Of a stretch of 25,031 nt of DNA, positions 7,396 to 15,915 are shown one piece after another. The notes under the pieces are model-generated. The model saw only the letters and a list, made by a program, of their open reading frames with translations, did not search any database and was not told the origin of the DNA. The position numbers were made by a program, and so were the translations under genes. Position 1 is the first letter of the stretch; every line of letters starts with the position of its first letter. The stretch lies in NCBI GenBank assembly GCA_024691105.1, contig JAILNY010000007.1, positions 1 to 25,031 of the forward strand. The letters run 5' to 3'. The stretch comes from Treponema sp. (GTDB lineage: Bacteria; Spirochaetota; Spirochaetia; Treponematales; Treponemataceae).

Positions 7396-8982
7396 TTATA
7401 TATTTCTTCCATAAAGTTTTGAAAGGAATTTTAAATTACAGGCAAGGTTTTCATCAAGTGCACTTATATCAAAACGCCACTTCCAGTTTTTACCGACAGT
7501 ACTTGGCTCATTCATACGGCCTTCTGAACCGATTGCAAATAAATCCTGCAGAGGAAAAACTGCCATCTGTGCGCTGGATGCCATTGCAGCCTTTATCAAA
7601 AGCGGACAAAGTTCTTTATTATTATCCATCTGCCGTGCTTCTTCAGCAGACATTTCTTTTCCTGTCACATATTCTGCAACAAGGCATAACTGTTCATCAC
7701 TTATATTATCAAGCCAGCCCTGCATTGTTTCATTATCATGAGTTCCGGTATAGACAATACAATTCTGGTTATACATATGCGGCAAAAATGAATTAATCAT
7801 TCCGTTTTGTTTTGCTTCATCAACGCTGAATGCAAACTGCAAAACTTTCATTCCGGGAAAATTAAAATCATCACGAAGTTTTTTTACACCATCAGTAATT
7901 ACACCAAGATCCTCTGCAATAAGAGGAAGTTTTCCAAGACGTTTATTGATTGCATTAAACAAATCGTGTTTAGGGCCATCAATCCATTTACCATTAATGG
8001 CCGTAGTCTCTCCATAAGGAACAGACCAGTATGCTTCAAAACCCCTGAAGTGATCTATACGGACATAATCAACAAGTTTAAGCATGTGCTGAATGCGCTT
8101 AACCCACCAGTCATATCCGTCTTTTTTCATTGCATCCCAATCGTAAAGCGGATTTCCCCAAAGCTGCCCTGTAGCACTAAAATAATCAGGAGGAACGCCG
8201 GCAACACATAATGGATGACCATCTTTATCAAGCTGAAACAATTTTTGATTTGACCATACATCAGAAGAATCCGCAGCAACAAAAATCGGAATATCACCGA
8301 TAATTGAAATTCCTTTTTTGTTTGCATATTCTTTTAAGGATGTCCACTGATCAAAAAAGAAAAACTGAATTACTTTAATGACTTCGATCTCTTGAGTATG
8401 TTCACTATTCCATTTAGAAACAGAAGCTGGATTACATGAACATAAATCACCTGGCCAGTAATTAAACCAGACAGTCTTTATTCCGGAAAGCTTTTCTTCC
8501 TGAGCCTTTTTATCATAAAACGATTTTACACTCATAAAGTTTGCATAGCCGTCAAGCCAGAGCGCATTGTCATTTTTAAATGCCTCGTATGCAACTCTAT
8601 CTTCTTTTGAGCAGTTATTTAAAAACCATTGGGCGCACAAATTCAAAACAGGAAGCTTCCACCATACAACACTTCCAAAATCAACCGGTCCTTCATTTTT
8701 AATATAATCAGGCGGAGTAATAAGATTAGATGCTGCACGATTTTTTTCTACAAGCAGATCCAGATCTATCATCAAAGGATTGCCGGCAAAAGTGCTGAAC
8801 GATGCATAAGGAGAATCTCCGTATCCTGTAGGTCCAAGCGGAAGAATCTGCCAGAGTCTCTGTCCTGCACTTTCAAGCCAGTCAACAAAGTCATAAGCCT
8901 TTTTTCCGATAGTACCGATTCCCGGCACACCAGAAAAAGATGTCGGATGCATTAAAATTCCACTTACTCTCTGCTCATTCAT
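7396..8982 (-). CDS. malQ: 4-alpha-glucanotransferase (amylomaltase, GH77)
   Basis: 528-residue cytosolic enzyme that transfers alpha-1,4-glucan segments between maltodextrins, releasing glucose, in maltose/glycogen breakdown. Family motifs: LMHPTSFSGVPGIGTIG and WQILPLGPTGYGDSPYAS at the N-terminus; VRIDHFRGFEAYW with the nucleophile Asp310; LIAEDLG with the acid/base Glu357; YTGTHDNET with the third acidic residue Asp416. All three catalytic residues are present and the length is normal. It starts 6 bases after the HD gene and its ribosome-binding site (GAGG) overlaps the end of that gene. No glycogen phosphorylase or maltose transporter is in the window. Confidence 0.96.
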   Translation of the reverse strand: MNEQRVSGILMHPTSFSGVPGIGTIGKKAYDFVDWLESAGQRLWQILPLGPTGYGDSPYASFSTFAGNPLMIDLDLLVEKNRAASNLITPPDYIKNEGPVDFGSVVWWKLPVLNLCAQWFLNNCSKEDRVAYEAFKNDNALWLDGYANFMSVKSFYDKKAQEEKLSGIKTVWFNYWPGDLCSCNPASVSKWNSEHTQEIEVIKVIQFFFFDQWTSLKEYANKKGISIIGDIPIFVAADSSDVWSNQKLFQLDKDGHPLCVAGVPPDYFSATGQLWGNPLYDWDAMKKDGYDWWVKRIQHMLKLVDYVRIDHFRGFEAYWSVPYGETTAINGKWIDGPKHDLFNAINKRLGKLPLIAEDLGVITDGVKKLRDDFNFPGMKVLQFAFSVDEAKQNGMINSFLPHMYNQNCIVYTGTHDNETMQGWLDNISDEQLCLVAEYVTGKEMSAEEARQMDNNKELCPLLIKAAMASSAQMAVFPLQDLFAIGSEGRMNEPSTVGKNWKWRFDISALDENLACNLKFLSKLYGRNI

Positions 8983-8988
8983 TTTACT

Positions 8989-10209
8989 CTACCTCACAAG
9001 ATTATCAAAAAGTGCAAAAGCATCTATTCCGTTTACAAAGGTTCCCTCTGGATAAATTGCAAGAGTATTATCTCTTCCGCCTTCAAGATGAACAGATGTA
9101 ATTCCGTGCTTAATAGAAATATCTGCTTCAAGCAAAGCCGACGCATGATCACACAAACGTACAAGCTTACCGTCAACAGGATCAAATTCATTTGTATTGT
9201 AAAGTGAATTTAATTCTTCAAAGTTTACATGCTTTATACCACCATCTTTTTTAATACGGTTTTCAAATTCATCGCTTGTAAAATACATTAGTTCATCTAC
9301 AAAAAACTCTTCCATAAGAGGAACAAGTTCTTTACTTACAATTTCATCTTCAATATGCTTTACAATACTTGGAAGTTCATCCGTTGCCTGTTTTACAGGG
9401 CTTATAATGTCGCGAGTAACTGCTTCTGGTAAATCATGAAAAAGCGCTGAGAAAAAATTATTGAATATACGCTTTTGACAAAGCTTTACAGGATTCTGGC
9501 GGCTGAGTAAAAATGTCAGTACCGCTACAAAATAACTGTGACCAATGACACTTGTATTAGGCACTCGCGGCGTCTGGTTCCATCTGCGCTGAAACCTTAA
9601 CTGTTCTGTCTTAAGCAAAAATTCATACGGACGCTGCTTTGTCATCAAAAGCTGCAATCCTCTTAAATCAAGATATTTTTGAATGTCGTGATTAAGTTCA
9701 GTTTCAATTTTTGAAAGCCGCTCGTGTTCATTTACAGGCCGAATCATTTCAAGTTCGCGCATTGTCGAATATTTATGAGCCGCCTGATAAACATGAAAAG
9801 TAAGTTTATCTTCTTCTGCAATTGGAAATGAACCTGCTTTCTGGCCGACATAAATTGTAAACGCCCTGAAAAGTTCATCATCATTTATCAAAGTCTTATA
9901 CTGATTTAAAACCCATTCATTAAGACGCATGTATTCAGAAGGATATTCCTGCTTAATAAGAGCCTGAACAGGAGCCTTAATATCGCACAGAGCAATCTTT
10001 TTTAATAAGTCAAAAAAAGAAGCATTGATAATCCATGTCCAGTTAATTTTATGGCCGACATTTTCTTCAAACTTTCCAATGATATAAGCTAGAACCATTT
10101 TTTCTGCGGCCTTATCCATTTCGATAAGATCAAACGGTCTGATTAAATCATTCCAGCGTTCTATAGAGAAGGCTTCAAAAATTTTTAAAACAAGTTTTTT
10201 ATTAAGCAT
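8989..10209 (-). CDS. HD-domain metal-dependent phosphohydrolase
   Basis: 406 residues. The C-terminal part is an HD_3/YfbR-like domain: GHSYFVAVLTFLL (His224), FSALFHDLPEAVTRDIISPVK (His258-Asp259, Glu262) and VRLCDHASALLEAD (Asp354), together the metal ligands of the HD superfamily. YfbR-type enzymes dephosphorylate deoxynucleoside monophosphates, and that is the nearest guess for activity. The first 190 residues are mostly helical with no motif I recognise, so this protein is about twice the length of a bare YfbR. I start at the ATG at 10209 because GGAG lies 5 bases before it; the TTG one codon upstream is too close to the site. The gene sits 23 bases after the BMP-family gene, whose probable nucleoside ligand would fit a nucleotidase neighbour. 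Confidence 0.82.
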   Translation of the reverse strand: MLNKKLVLKIFEAFSIERWNDLIRPFDLIEMDKAAEKMVLAYIIGKFEENVGHKINWTWIINASFFDLLKKIALCDIKAPVQALIKQEYPSEYMRLNEWVLNQYKTLINDDELFRAFTIYVGQKAGSFPIAEEDKLTFHVYQAAHKYSTMRELEMIRPVNEHERLSKIETELNHDIQKYLDLRGLQLLMTKQRPYEFLLKTEQLRFQRRWNQTPRVPNTSVIGHSYFVAVLTFLLSRQNPVKLCQKRIFNNFFSALFHDLPEAVTRDIISPVKQATDELPSIVKHIEDEIVSKELVPLMEEFFVDELMYFTSDEFENRIKKDGGIKHVNFEELNSLYNTNEFDPVDGKLVRLCDHASALLEADISIKHGITSVHLEGGRDNTLAIYPEGTFVNGIDAFALFDNLVR

Positions 10210-10214
10210 CAATA

Positions 10215-10218
10215 CTCC
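10215..10218 (-). promoter_or_regulatory. Ribosome-binding site of the HD-domain gene
   Basis: GGAG on the minus strand, 5 bases before the ATG at 10209. It leaves only 2 bases before the alternative TTG at 10212, which argues against that start. Confidence 0.6.
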
Positions 10219-10232
10219 GCAAGACTTTTTTA

Positions 10233-11321
10233 TCAGTCTTTTGCACTAAGCCCTAAAGGTGCAATTCCTTTTGCATGGCTTTCTTTATATGTTTTGTAAA
10301 CTTCAATTCTGCCTGTAATAATTGCCTTACGCGCATTTTCGGCAGAAAAGACTACAGATGATTTTAACATTTTATTTGAATGTGTAAAACCAAGCGCGTT
10401 ATCTTTTAATTCTAATTCAATTACACAGCCTTTAAATACTTCATCTTCTACAGCCTTAATTGCAATCGCAGCGGCGCGACCTGCATCCTTAGTCATCGAC
10501 GTAAGAACCGCAGACTTTGTTCCTGAATATATTCCCTCGACATACTGGTCTCTATCAACACCAATTGCCCAGACATTTTTTCCTTTTATCCGCTGTTCCT
10601 TTGCTTCACCAATAACGCCAAGCCCGCATCGTCCAGCAGCACAAAAGATTGCATACACACCGGAATCATACCAGCGCGTTGCAACAAGGTTTGCCTTAAT
10701 CGGAGCATTCCAGCTGTCTGTATAATAATCAATAATTATCGAATCTGGAAAAACAGATTTTATCCCCTGAATATAACCCATCTCAAACATAGTAATAGCA
10801 GGACCTTTAACTCCACCGATAAAGCCAAACACAGGATTTTTTATACCATCCTCTTTTGCCTGAAGAGCCGCAACAAGTCCCACAAGATAAGAGCCTTCTG
10901 AACTGTCAAAAGCAATGCTCATTACATTTTCGCCAAGAAAAAACTCAGAGTCTAAAACTGCAAATTTTATCTGAGGATATTTTTTTGAAAGTTCTGAAAT
11001 AGTTTTTGAATAATAGTTAATAGTGATGATTATTAAATCAAATTTTTCTTCGTTTAATTCACTTACAATTGCAGGAAGTTCTTTTTCTGAACTGCACAAC
11101 CGATAATCGTATTTTATTCCGGAATATTTTGGATTTTTAATATTATCTTTATAATAAGAAACAACTCCCTTCCAGATTGTTTCATTATAGGCTTTATCAT
11201 CAATTCCACTTGCATCAAAAATTACTGCAGTCCGCACAGATTTTTTTTCTGATGGAACTGCGGCAAACAAACAGACGCTGCAAAATAAAAGCGAAATTAA
11301 AATGAATAATTTCCGAAGCAC
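10233..11321 (-). CDS. BMP/PnrA-family periplasmic substrate-binding protein (TmpC-like)
   Basis: 362 residues. Residues 1-21 are a signal peptide (LRKLFILISLLF core), followed by a type I binding-protein fold of the Bmp/PnrA family: FDASGIDDKAYNETIWKG, VGLVAALQAKEDG, GFIGGVKGPAITMFEMGYIQGIK, FCAAGRCGLGVIGEAKE and WAIGVDRDQY. T. pallidum TmpC/PnrA, in the same family, binds purine nucleosides, so a nucleoside ligand is likely. Two cysteines (14, 17) lie in the signal peptide, but neither has a good lipobox (Phe or Val at -1), so lipidation is doubtful, unlike TmpC. It begins with GTG two bases after the stop of the preceding gene, suggesting translational coupling. No ABC permease or ATPase genes of the nucleoside uptake system are adjacent. 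Confidence 0.88.
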   Translation of the reverse strand: MLRKLFILISLLFCSVCLFAAVPSEKKSVRTAVIFDASGIDDKAYNETIWKGVVSYYKDNIKNPKYSGIKYDYRLCSSEKELPAIVSELNEEKFDLIIITINYYSKTISELSKKYPQIKFAVLDSEFFLGENVMSIAFDSSEGSYLVGLVAALQAKEDGIKNPVFGFIGGVKGPAITMFEMGYIQGIKSVFPDSIIIDYYTDSWNAPIKANLVATRWYDSGVYAIFCAAGRCGLGVIGEAKEQRIKGKNVWAIGVDRDQYVEGIYSGTKSAVLTSMTKDAGRAAAIAIKAVEDEVFKGCVIELELKDNALGFTHSNKMLKSSVVFSAENARKAIITGRIEVYKTYKESHAKGIAPLGLSAKD

Positions 11322-11323
11322 GA

Positions 11324-12127
11324 TTATTTACTCTTTCCTGACTTCTGGTCAGATTCCATAAGTTTTTTCCAGGTAATGGCTTTCTTTTTAATTTCTTCTG
11401 CTTCTTCAGAATTTCCAAGGGCAACTGCGATTCTTCGGCTTGCCAAAAGAAAGTTTATGCCAGAGTTTATATCGTCAATTCGTCGTGTTGAAAGCTCGTA
11501 GCGGTCACGGTAAGCAGTTGCAGATTCATCAACAAGTTTTTTAATCATGCGAACATATAAAACTGTAGTTTCGTAGTCAGGAGCGTTTGGATCAAAGTAA
11601 TCTTTTACGGCAGATTTCATATCAAGAAGATTCTTTGCAACAACTGCAAATCTTCCCTGCAATTCTACAAATGACCACTTCCATTTACTGTTATCACCAA
11701 AGCCGTCAATTACCATCTGAATTGCCATTCCAAGCTTTTGAACAAGCTGATAGCGTTTTTGCACAGGAGTATTTGAAATTGCATCAAGCTTATCCTGAAG
11801 TTCTGAATACGCTACATTGATTGTGTTTGTAACAACTTCTTCAAGATAAATAATTGATTTATACAAAATCTTGCGGGCATCGTTTAAAGCATCATTATTT
11901 TTGATTCCGAGGATTTTCTGGGAACTTCCATTAATCGCAATATAGAGTGTTGCAATGTAAATCATTTCTTCAGCAAGGACAAGTTTTTTGTATTCAACAC
12001 CAACAGAATCAGACTTCATTACAGTAAGCATGTTTTTTTCTTTTTCAAGAGATTCGTTAATTCTTGCCTTATAGCGGTCTGCTTCTGTATTAAAATCATT
12101 ACGACTTTCTTCTGTAATTTTTGCCAT
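11324..12127 (-). CDS. Unknown all-helical cytoplasmic protein
   Basis: 267 residues with no signal peptide or membrane segment and no family I recognise. It is rich in Glu, Lys, Asp and Ala and almost entirely helical by inspection: a charged N-terminal helix (5-35), a more hydrophobic helical pair (about 48-105, including LAEEMIYIATLYIAI), further amphipathic helices, and a Lys-rich tail. It may be a helical bundle or scaffold. The start is secure: AGGAGGAG lies 4 bases before the ATG. It is 27 bases after recN and 2 bases before the BMP-family gene, so it is probably made together with both. No function is proposed. Confidence 0.8.
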   Translation of the reverse strand: MAKITEESRNDFNTEADRYKARINESLEKEKNMLTVMKSDSVGVEYKKLVLAEEMIYIATLYIAINGSSQKILGIKNNDALNDARKILYKSIIYLEEVVTNTINVAYSELQDKLDAISNTPVQKRYQLVQKLGMAIQMVIDGFGDNSKWKWSFVELQGRFAVVAKNLLDMKSAVKDYFDPNAPDYETTVLYVRMIKKLVDESATAYRDRYELSTRRIDDINSGINFLLASRRIAVALGNSEEAEEIKKKAITWKKLMESDQKSGKSK

Positions 12128-12154
12128 TTACTCCTCCTATTGCACTATCGGCTT

Positions 12155-13915
12155 TTATCTGGAAAATTTTTCAAGCATAGAACGTGCATGATCAAGAGAT
12201 TCAGCACTTGTTGCATCACCAGAAAGCATTCTTGCAATTTCTGCAACACGCTCCTGTCCTGAAATTGGTGTTACTGAAGTACTTGTTACGTTATTATCGA
12301 CACCTTTCTGAATCTTAATCTGATTATCGGCATAAACTGCAATACTCGCTAGATGTGTAATACAGAAAATTTGACGATTTTTAGCAAGCTGCTTTATGTG
12401 ACTTCCGACGCTTACTGCAACTTCACCGCCGATTCCCGTATCAATTTCGTCAAAAATCATTGTCGGAACGCCTTCGTCCATTGCAAAAACGGTCTTAAGG
12501 GCAAGCATTACGCGCGAAAGTTCACCGCCGGATGCAATCTTTGCAAGCGGCAAAAGCGGAGAACCAGGATTGGCACTGATTAAAAATTCAATATTGTCCA
12601 TACCGTAAGGACCGCATTTTTGAGTGACCTCAGTTCCAGGCTTTTCCTGAATACTTACCCTAAACTGCGTTCCCTTCATACCAAGCTTTCCCAAAATCTC
12701 TTCTACGCAGGAAGACATCTTTGAACTTGCTTCAAGACGACGGACAGAAATTTCCTTTGCCCTTTTATAAACCTCACGCTCAAGCTCAGACACTTCTTTT
12801 TGAAGAGCTTCAAGATTTGCCTCGGAATTTGACAAAGCGTCAAGCTCTTTTTGGGAATTTTCAAAATAATCAAAAACTTCTTTTATTGGAGCATTTACAC
12901 TCGAAGCATATTTTTTCTTTAAATTGTAAATCAGACTTAAGCGTTCTTCAACAAAGGCAAGCCTCTCCGGATCAAAAACAAGAGAGCGCGAATAATTCTT
13001 AACCTCTTCTGCAATATCAGAAACCTCGTAAAACAAAGTTTCAATGCGCGAATCAACATCCTTTAATGACGAATCAAGCGAAAAAGCCTTTTCCGATGAT
13101 GAACGCAATTTCTTGCAAAGCTCAACAATTCCAAAACCAGAATTGTCGCCGCCCGATAAAAGCGAAGTTAAATTTTCTGCTTCTGTGTAAAGTTTTTCAA
13201 AAGAAGAAAGCTTTGCCTGCTCTGCTTCAAGTTCTTCATCTTCATTCGGCTTTAATTTTGCTTCTTCAATTTCTTTTACTGCAAAATTGAGCATATCGAT
13301 TTTCTGATTTTTTTCTTTATCAGAAGTGCTCATCGCAAGGAGAGTTTTTCTTTTATCTACAAGGAGTGAATAAAGGTCTGTAAAATTTGCAACAGTTTCA
13401 GAAAGACCTGCATAGGAATCCAAAAATTTTCTGTGCTCGCTAACTTTCATAAGCGACTGATGCTCGTGCTGCCCATGAATGTCTACGAGGAATAAACAAA
13501 ATGCCTGTAAATCTGCTCTTGTAACCGGAGTGCTTCCAATCCAGGCCGCAGTTTTACCATTGTCACGGATATAGCGGCGGATAATTACGCGGTCATCTTC
13601 TGCTTCAATCCCGTGAACCGAAAGCCATTGTCGTGCGGTGCGCGCGTCAATTATGCCATCAGGATTTTCTTTTACAGGAATCTTATCAAGTGAACAAAGC
13701 GGTGGAAGTAAAAAAGTACCTGTAACACTTGCTTCCTGAGAACCACTTCTTATCTGATCAACGCTTGCCTTACCGCCAAGCAAAAAAGAAAGCGCGCCGA
13801 TAAGAATTGATTTTCCGGCACCAGTTTCTCCAGAAAGAACAGTAAAACCTTTATTAAATTCTATATTAACACTTTCTATCAGCGCAAAGTTTTTTATTGT
13901 CAAATCTTCAAGCAT
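12155..13915 (-). CDS. recN: DNA repair protein RecN
   Basis: 586-residue SMC-like ATPase that acts early in double-strand break repair, holding DNA ends for RecA recombination. The N-terminal ATPase half has MLEDLTIKNFALIESVNIEF and Walker A GETGAGKS (29-36). A long coiled-coil middle follows, then the C-terminal half with the ABC signature LASGGELSRVMLALK and Walker B MIFDEIDTGIGG. Length is normal. The start is fixed by GGGAGG 6 bases upstream; the ATG lies inside the end of nadK (8-base overlap), implying coupled translation. Confidence 0.97.
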   Translation of the reverse strand: MLEDLTIKNFALIESVNIEFNKGFTVLSGETGAGKSILIGALSFLLGGKASVDQIRSGSQEASVTGTFLLPPLCSLDKIPVKENPDGIIDARTARQWLSVHGIEAEDDRVIIRRYIRDNGKTAAWIGSTPVTRADLQAFCLFLVDIHGQHEHQSLMKVSEHRKFLDSYAGLSETVANFTDLYSLLVDKRKTLLAMSTSDKEKNQKIDMLNFAVKEIEEAKLKPNEDEELEAEQAKLSSFEKLYTEAENLTSLLSGGDNSGFGIVELCKKLRSSSEKAFSLDSSLKDVDSRIETLFYEVSDIAEEVKNYSRSLVFDPERLAFVEERLSLIYNLKKKYASSVNAPIKEVFDYFENSQKELDALSNSEANLEALQKEVSELEREVYKRAKEISVRRLEASSKMSSCVEEILGKLGMKGTQFRVSIQEKPGTEVTQKCGPYGMDNIEFLISANPGSPLLPLAKIASGGELSRVMLALKTVFAMDEGVPTMIFDEIDTGIGGEVAVSVGSHIKQLAKNRQIFCITHLASIAVYADNQIKIQKGVDNNVTSTSVTPISGQERVAEIARMLSGDATSAESLDHARSMLEKFSR

Positions 13916-14750
13916 GAGGTCCTCCCGACCAGTTCAATTTAAAACGCAGCGCATTATAAAAATTTTCTTTTGAAGTTCCCGCTAAAAGTGCATTGCGTTC
14001 TGATTTTGTAATCTTTACAACATCACCTTCTTCAAGTTCATAAGGACGCTGACCGTCAACTGTAAGAATAACATTTTTCTCTCTCGACGGAATAATCTCT
14101 ATAGAAAGTTCTGAGCTCGAATTTATTACAAGAGGCCGCATCGAAAGTGAAAACGGATTTATCGGAGTTAAAATTATTGCCTCAAGTTCCGGGTCAACAA
14201 TCGGTCCGCCAGCCGAAGCAGAATACGCCGTAGAACCAGTTGAAGTTGCAGCAATAATTCCATCTGCCTTACACTGCCCCAAAGGAATATCATTGCATTT
14301 TAAATTAAGATTTATTGTACGCGCTACAGTCTGCGAATTAATTACGATATCATTTAACCCGCAGCCAGAAATTTGTTCTTTACCGTCACGCATCACGCAA
14401 AAAGACAAAAGACTGCGCTCGTAAACAACAAGTTTTCCGTCAATAAAATCCTTAAGAAGCGACTGCCATTCATTTTTCTGAATACCGGCAATAAAACCAA
14501 ACTCCCCAAGATTTACAGGAAAGACCGGAATTCCTAAATGAGCACATCCTCTGCACGCAAAAAGAACAGTTCCGTCCCCGCCAAGCGTTATGACAAAATC
14601 ATAACCCGTAAACGGATAAACATCTGAAAACCCGTTAAACTCATAAAGCGACGAAACAACATTATAAGAACTTAAAAATTCTTTTATCTTTTGCGCTAAA
14701 TCACGAGATTCTTCTTTGTACGTGTTGACTACGATAAGACAACTTTTCAT
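13908..14750 (-). CDS. nadK: NAD kinase
   Basis: 280-residue cytosolic enzyme that phosphorylates NAD to NADP using ATP or polyphosphate. Signature motifs: ITLGGDGTVLFA with GGDGT at 57-61, VNLGEFGFIAG, GLNDIVINS, the conserved glycine-rich ATSTGSTAYSASAGGPIVDPEL, and the C-terminal LTVDGQR. I start at the ATG at 14750 (MKSCLIVVNT), preceded by GGA at 7 bases; a TTG two codons upstream has no better site. Downstream it overlaps recN by 8 bases; upstream it is 18 bases from the DegT-like gene. The nadK-recN adjacency is common in many bacteria. Confidence 0.96.
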   Translation of the reverse strand: MKSCLIVVNTYKEESRDLAQKIKEFLSSYNVVSSLYEFNGFSDVYPFTGYDFVITLGGDGTVLFACRGCAHLGIPVFPVNLGEFGFIAGIQKNEWQSLLKDFIDGKLVVYERSLLSFCVMRDGKEQISGCGLNDIVINSQTVARTINLNLKCNDIPLGQCKADGIIAATSTGSTAYSASAGGPIVDPELEAIILTPINPFSLSMRPLVINSSSELSIEIIPSREKNVILTVDGQRPYELEEGDVVKITKSERNALLAGTSKENFYNALRFKLNWSGGPHA

Positions 14751-14768
14751 ACGCAAATCCGCATTGCA

Positions 14769-15896
14769 TTACGGCAATGTTCCGAGTACTTTTGAAATCT
14801 TTTCAATCTGCGATCTTGAAAGACGCGGATACAAAGGAAAGAGTGCCGTACGCAGGTACAAGGCTTTTGCATTTTTGCAGTTTGAATAATCGTATGGAAT
14901 TTTTTCTTCTTCAAGAAGATTTTCTTTAAGCTTTTCAAGAGTTCCGATTACAGAGTCACTAAAAGCCTGAACAATTTCAATATCCTTTTTTGCAGTGTAC
15001 TGCTTTACATCTTTAAAACCGCTTTCAAGAATCAGCGGGAATGAATAAGCTGTTGAACCGTATTCTGTATCGCGGACAAAAGTCTTATTTTTTCCTGCCA
15101 TAATCGAACGGTTGTAAAGATTGAATATCTCTTTACGAGACTGTTCATTGCGCTTAAACTCTTTAATCTGAACAAAGGCAAGCGCTGCATTAATATCAGG
15201 AAGCATCTGAATACCAGGAATCGAATCTGAAAACTGCTTTAAAACAGGCCAGTCTCGTCTTCCTGCTGCCATAACAATCGCGCCTCCGCCTGCTGTAATA
15301 ACATCATGCTCTTCAAGTGCACACACAGAAAAAATGCCAAAACATCCGGCTTTTTTACCCTTAACTTCTGCAGGAGTATCACTCTCTTTTTTTGCCTCAG
15401 TCTTCTGACCTTCTTCCGGTGTTTCTACAATCATAGCTCCGGCGCTCTGCGATACATCCTCAATCACAGGAATTCCCAATGCCATAATTCCGTCAAAGTC
15501 CGGCAAAATTCCAAGCGGCTCATGTAAAATCAAAAGACGTCCGCCGTTTTTTATTCCTTCTTCGACAATCGTAGCAGTTACACAACTGGTTGCAATATCA
15601 ACATCAAGAATCAAAGGTTCATAACCTGCTTCTTTTACGGCAAAAAGCTGCCATCCGGGAGCAAGAGCCGAAATCATAACCTTACTTCCCTTTTCAAGTC
15701 CGCACGCCTTAAGGGCATACATTACTGCAATATCAGGACTTCTGAGAGCAAGCGCTCCGGCACAACCAAAAAATTCTTTTACAGTCTGGATCAGGCGCGC
15801 ATTTATCTCGCCTGGACCGATTTTTTCATCTACCATGCATGTAAGCACGGCATCCATTTCTTTTCTGCGAATAGTTGAACTGAATGTTTGAATCAT
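14769..15896 (-). CDS. DegT/DnrJ/EryC1-fold protein lacking the PLP lysine (probable pseudoenzyme)
   Basis: 375 residues following the DegT sugar-aminotransferase pattern: KIGPGEINARLIQTVKEFFG, GYEPLILDVD, LLILHEPLGILPDFDGI and IPVIEDVSQSAGA (with Asp147 and Gln150). Key PLP features are altered. The phosphate-binding SGT near residue 52 reads RSPDIAV, and the loop that normally reads FSF-x-x-x-K...TGEGG reads FSVCALEEHDVITAGGG, so Glu195 stands where the Schiff-base lysine belongs. A charged insert (about 157-182) precedes that loop. Aminotransferase activity is therefore unlikely as I align it; lysine-less DegT relatives can be dehydratases or non-catalytic, though in those dehydratases the lysine is usually His. 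It lies 19 bases after cheW and 18 before nadK. AGGT is 6 bases before the ATG. Confidence 0.82.
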   Translation of the reverse strand: MIQTFSSTIRRKEMDAVLTCMVDEKIGPGEINARLIQTVKEFFGCAGALALRSPDIAVMYALKACGLEKGSKVMISALAPGWQLFAVKEAGYEPLILDVDIATSCVTATIVEEGIKNGGRLLILHEPLGILPDFDGIMALGIPVIEDVSQSAGAMIVETPEEGQKTEAKKESDTPAEVKGKKAGCFGIFSVCALEEHDVITAGGGAIVMAAGRRDWPVLKQFSDSIPGIQMLPDINAALAFVQIKEFKRNEQSRKEIFNLYNRSIMAGKNKTFVRDTEYGSTAYSFPLILESGFKDVKQYTAKKDIEIVQAFSDSVIGTLEKLKENLLEEEKIPYDYSNCKNAKALYLRTALFPLYPRLSRSQIEKISKVLGTLP

Positions 15897-15915
15897 TTTT
15901 TACCTATGAGTAATT

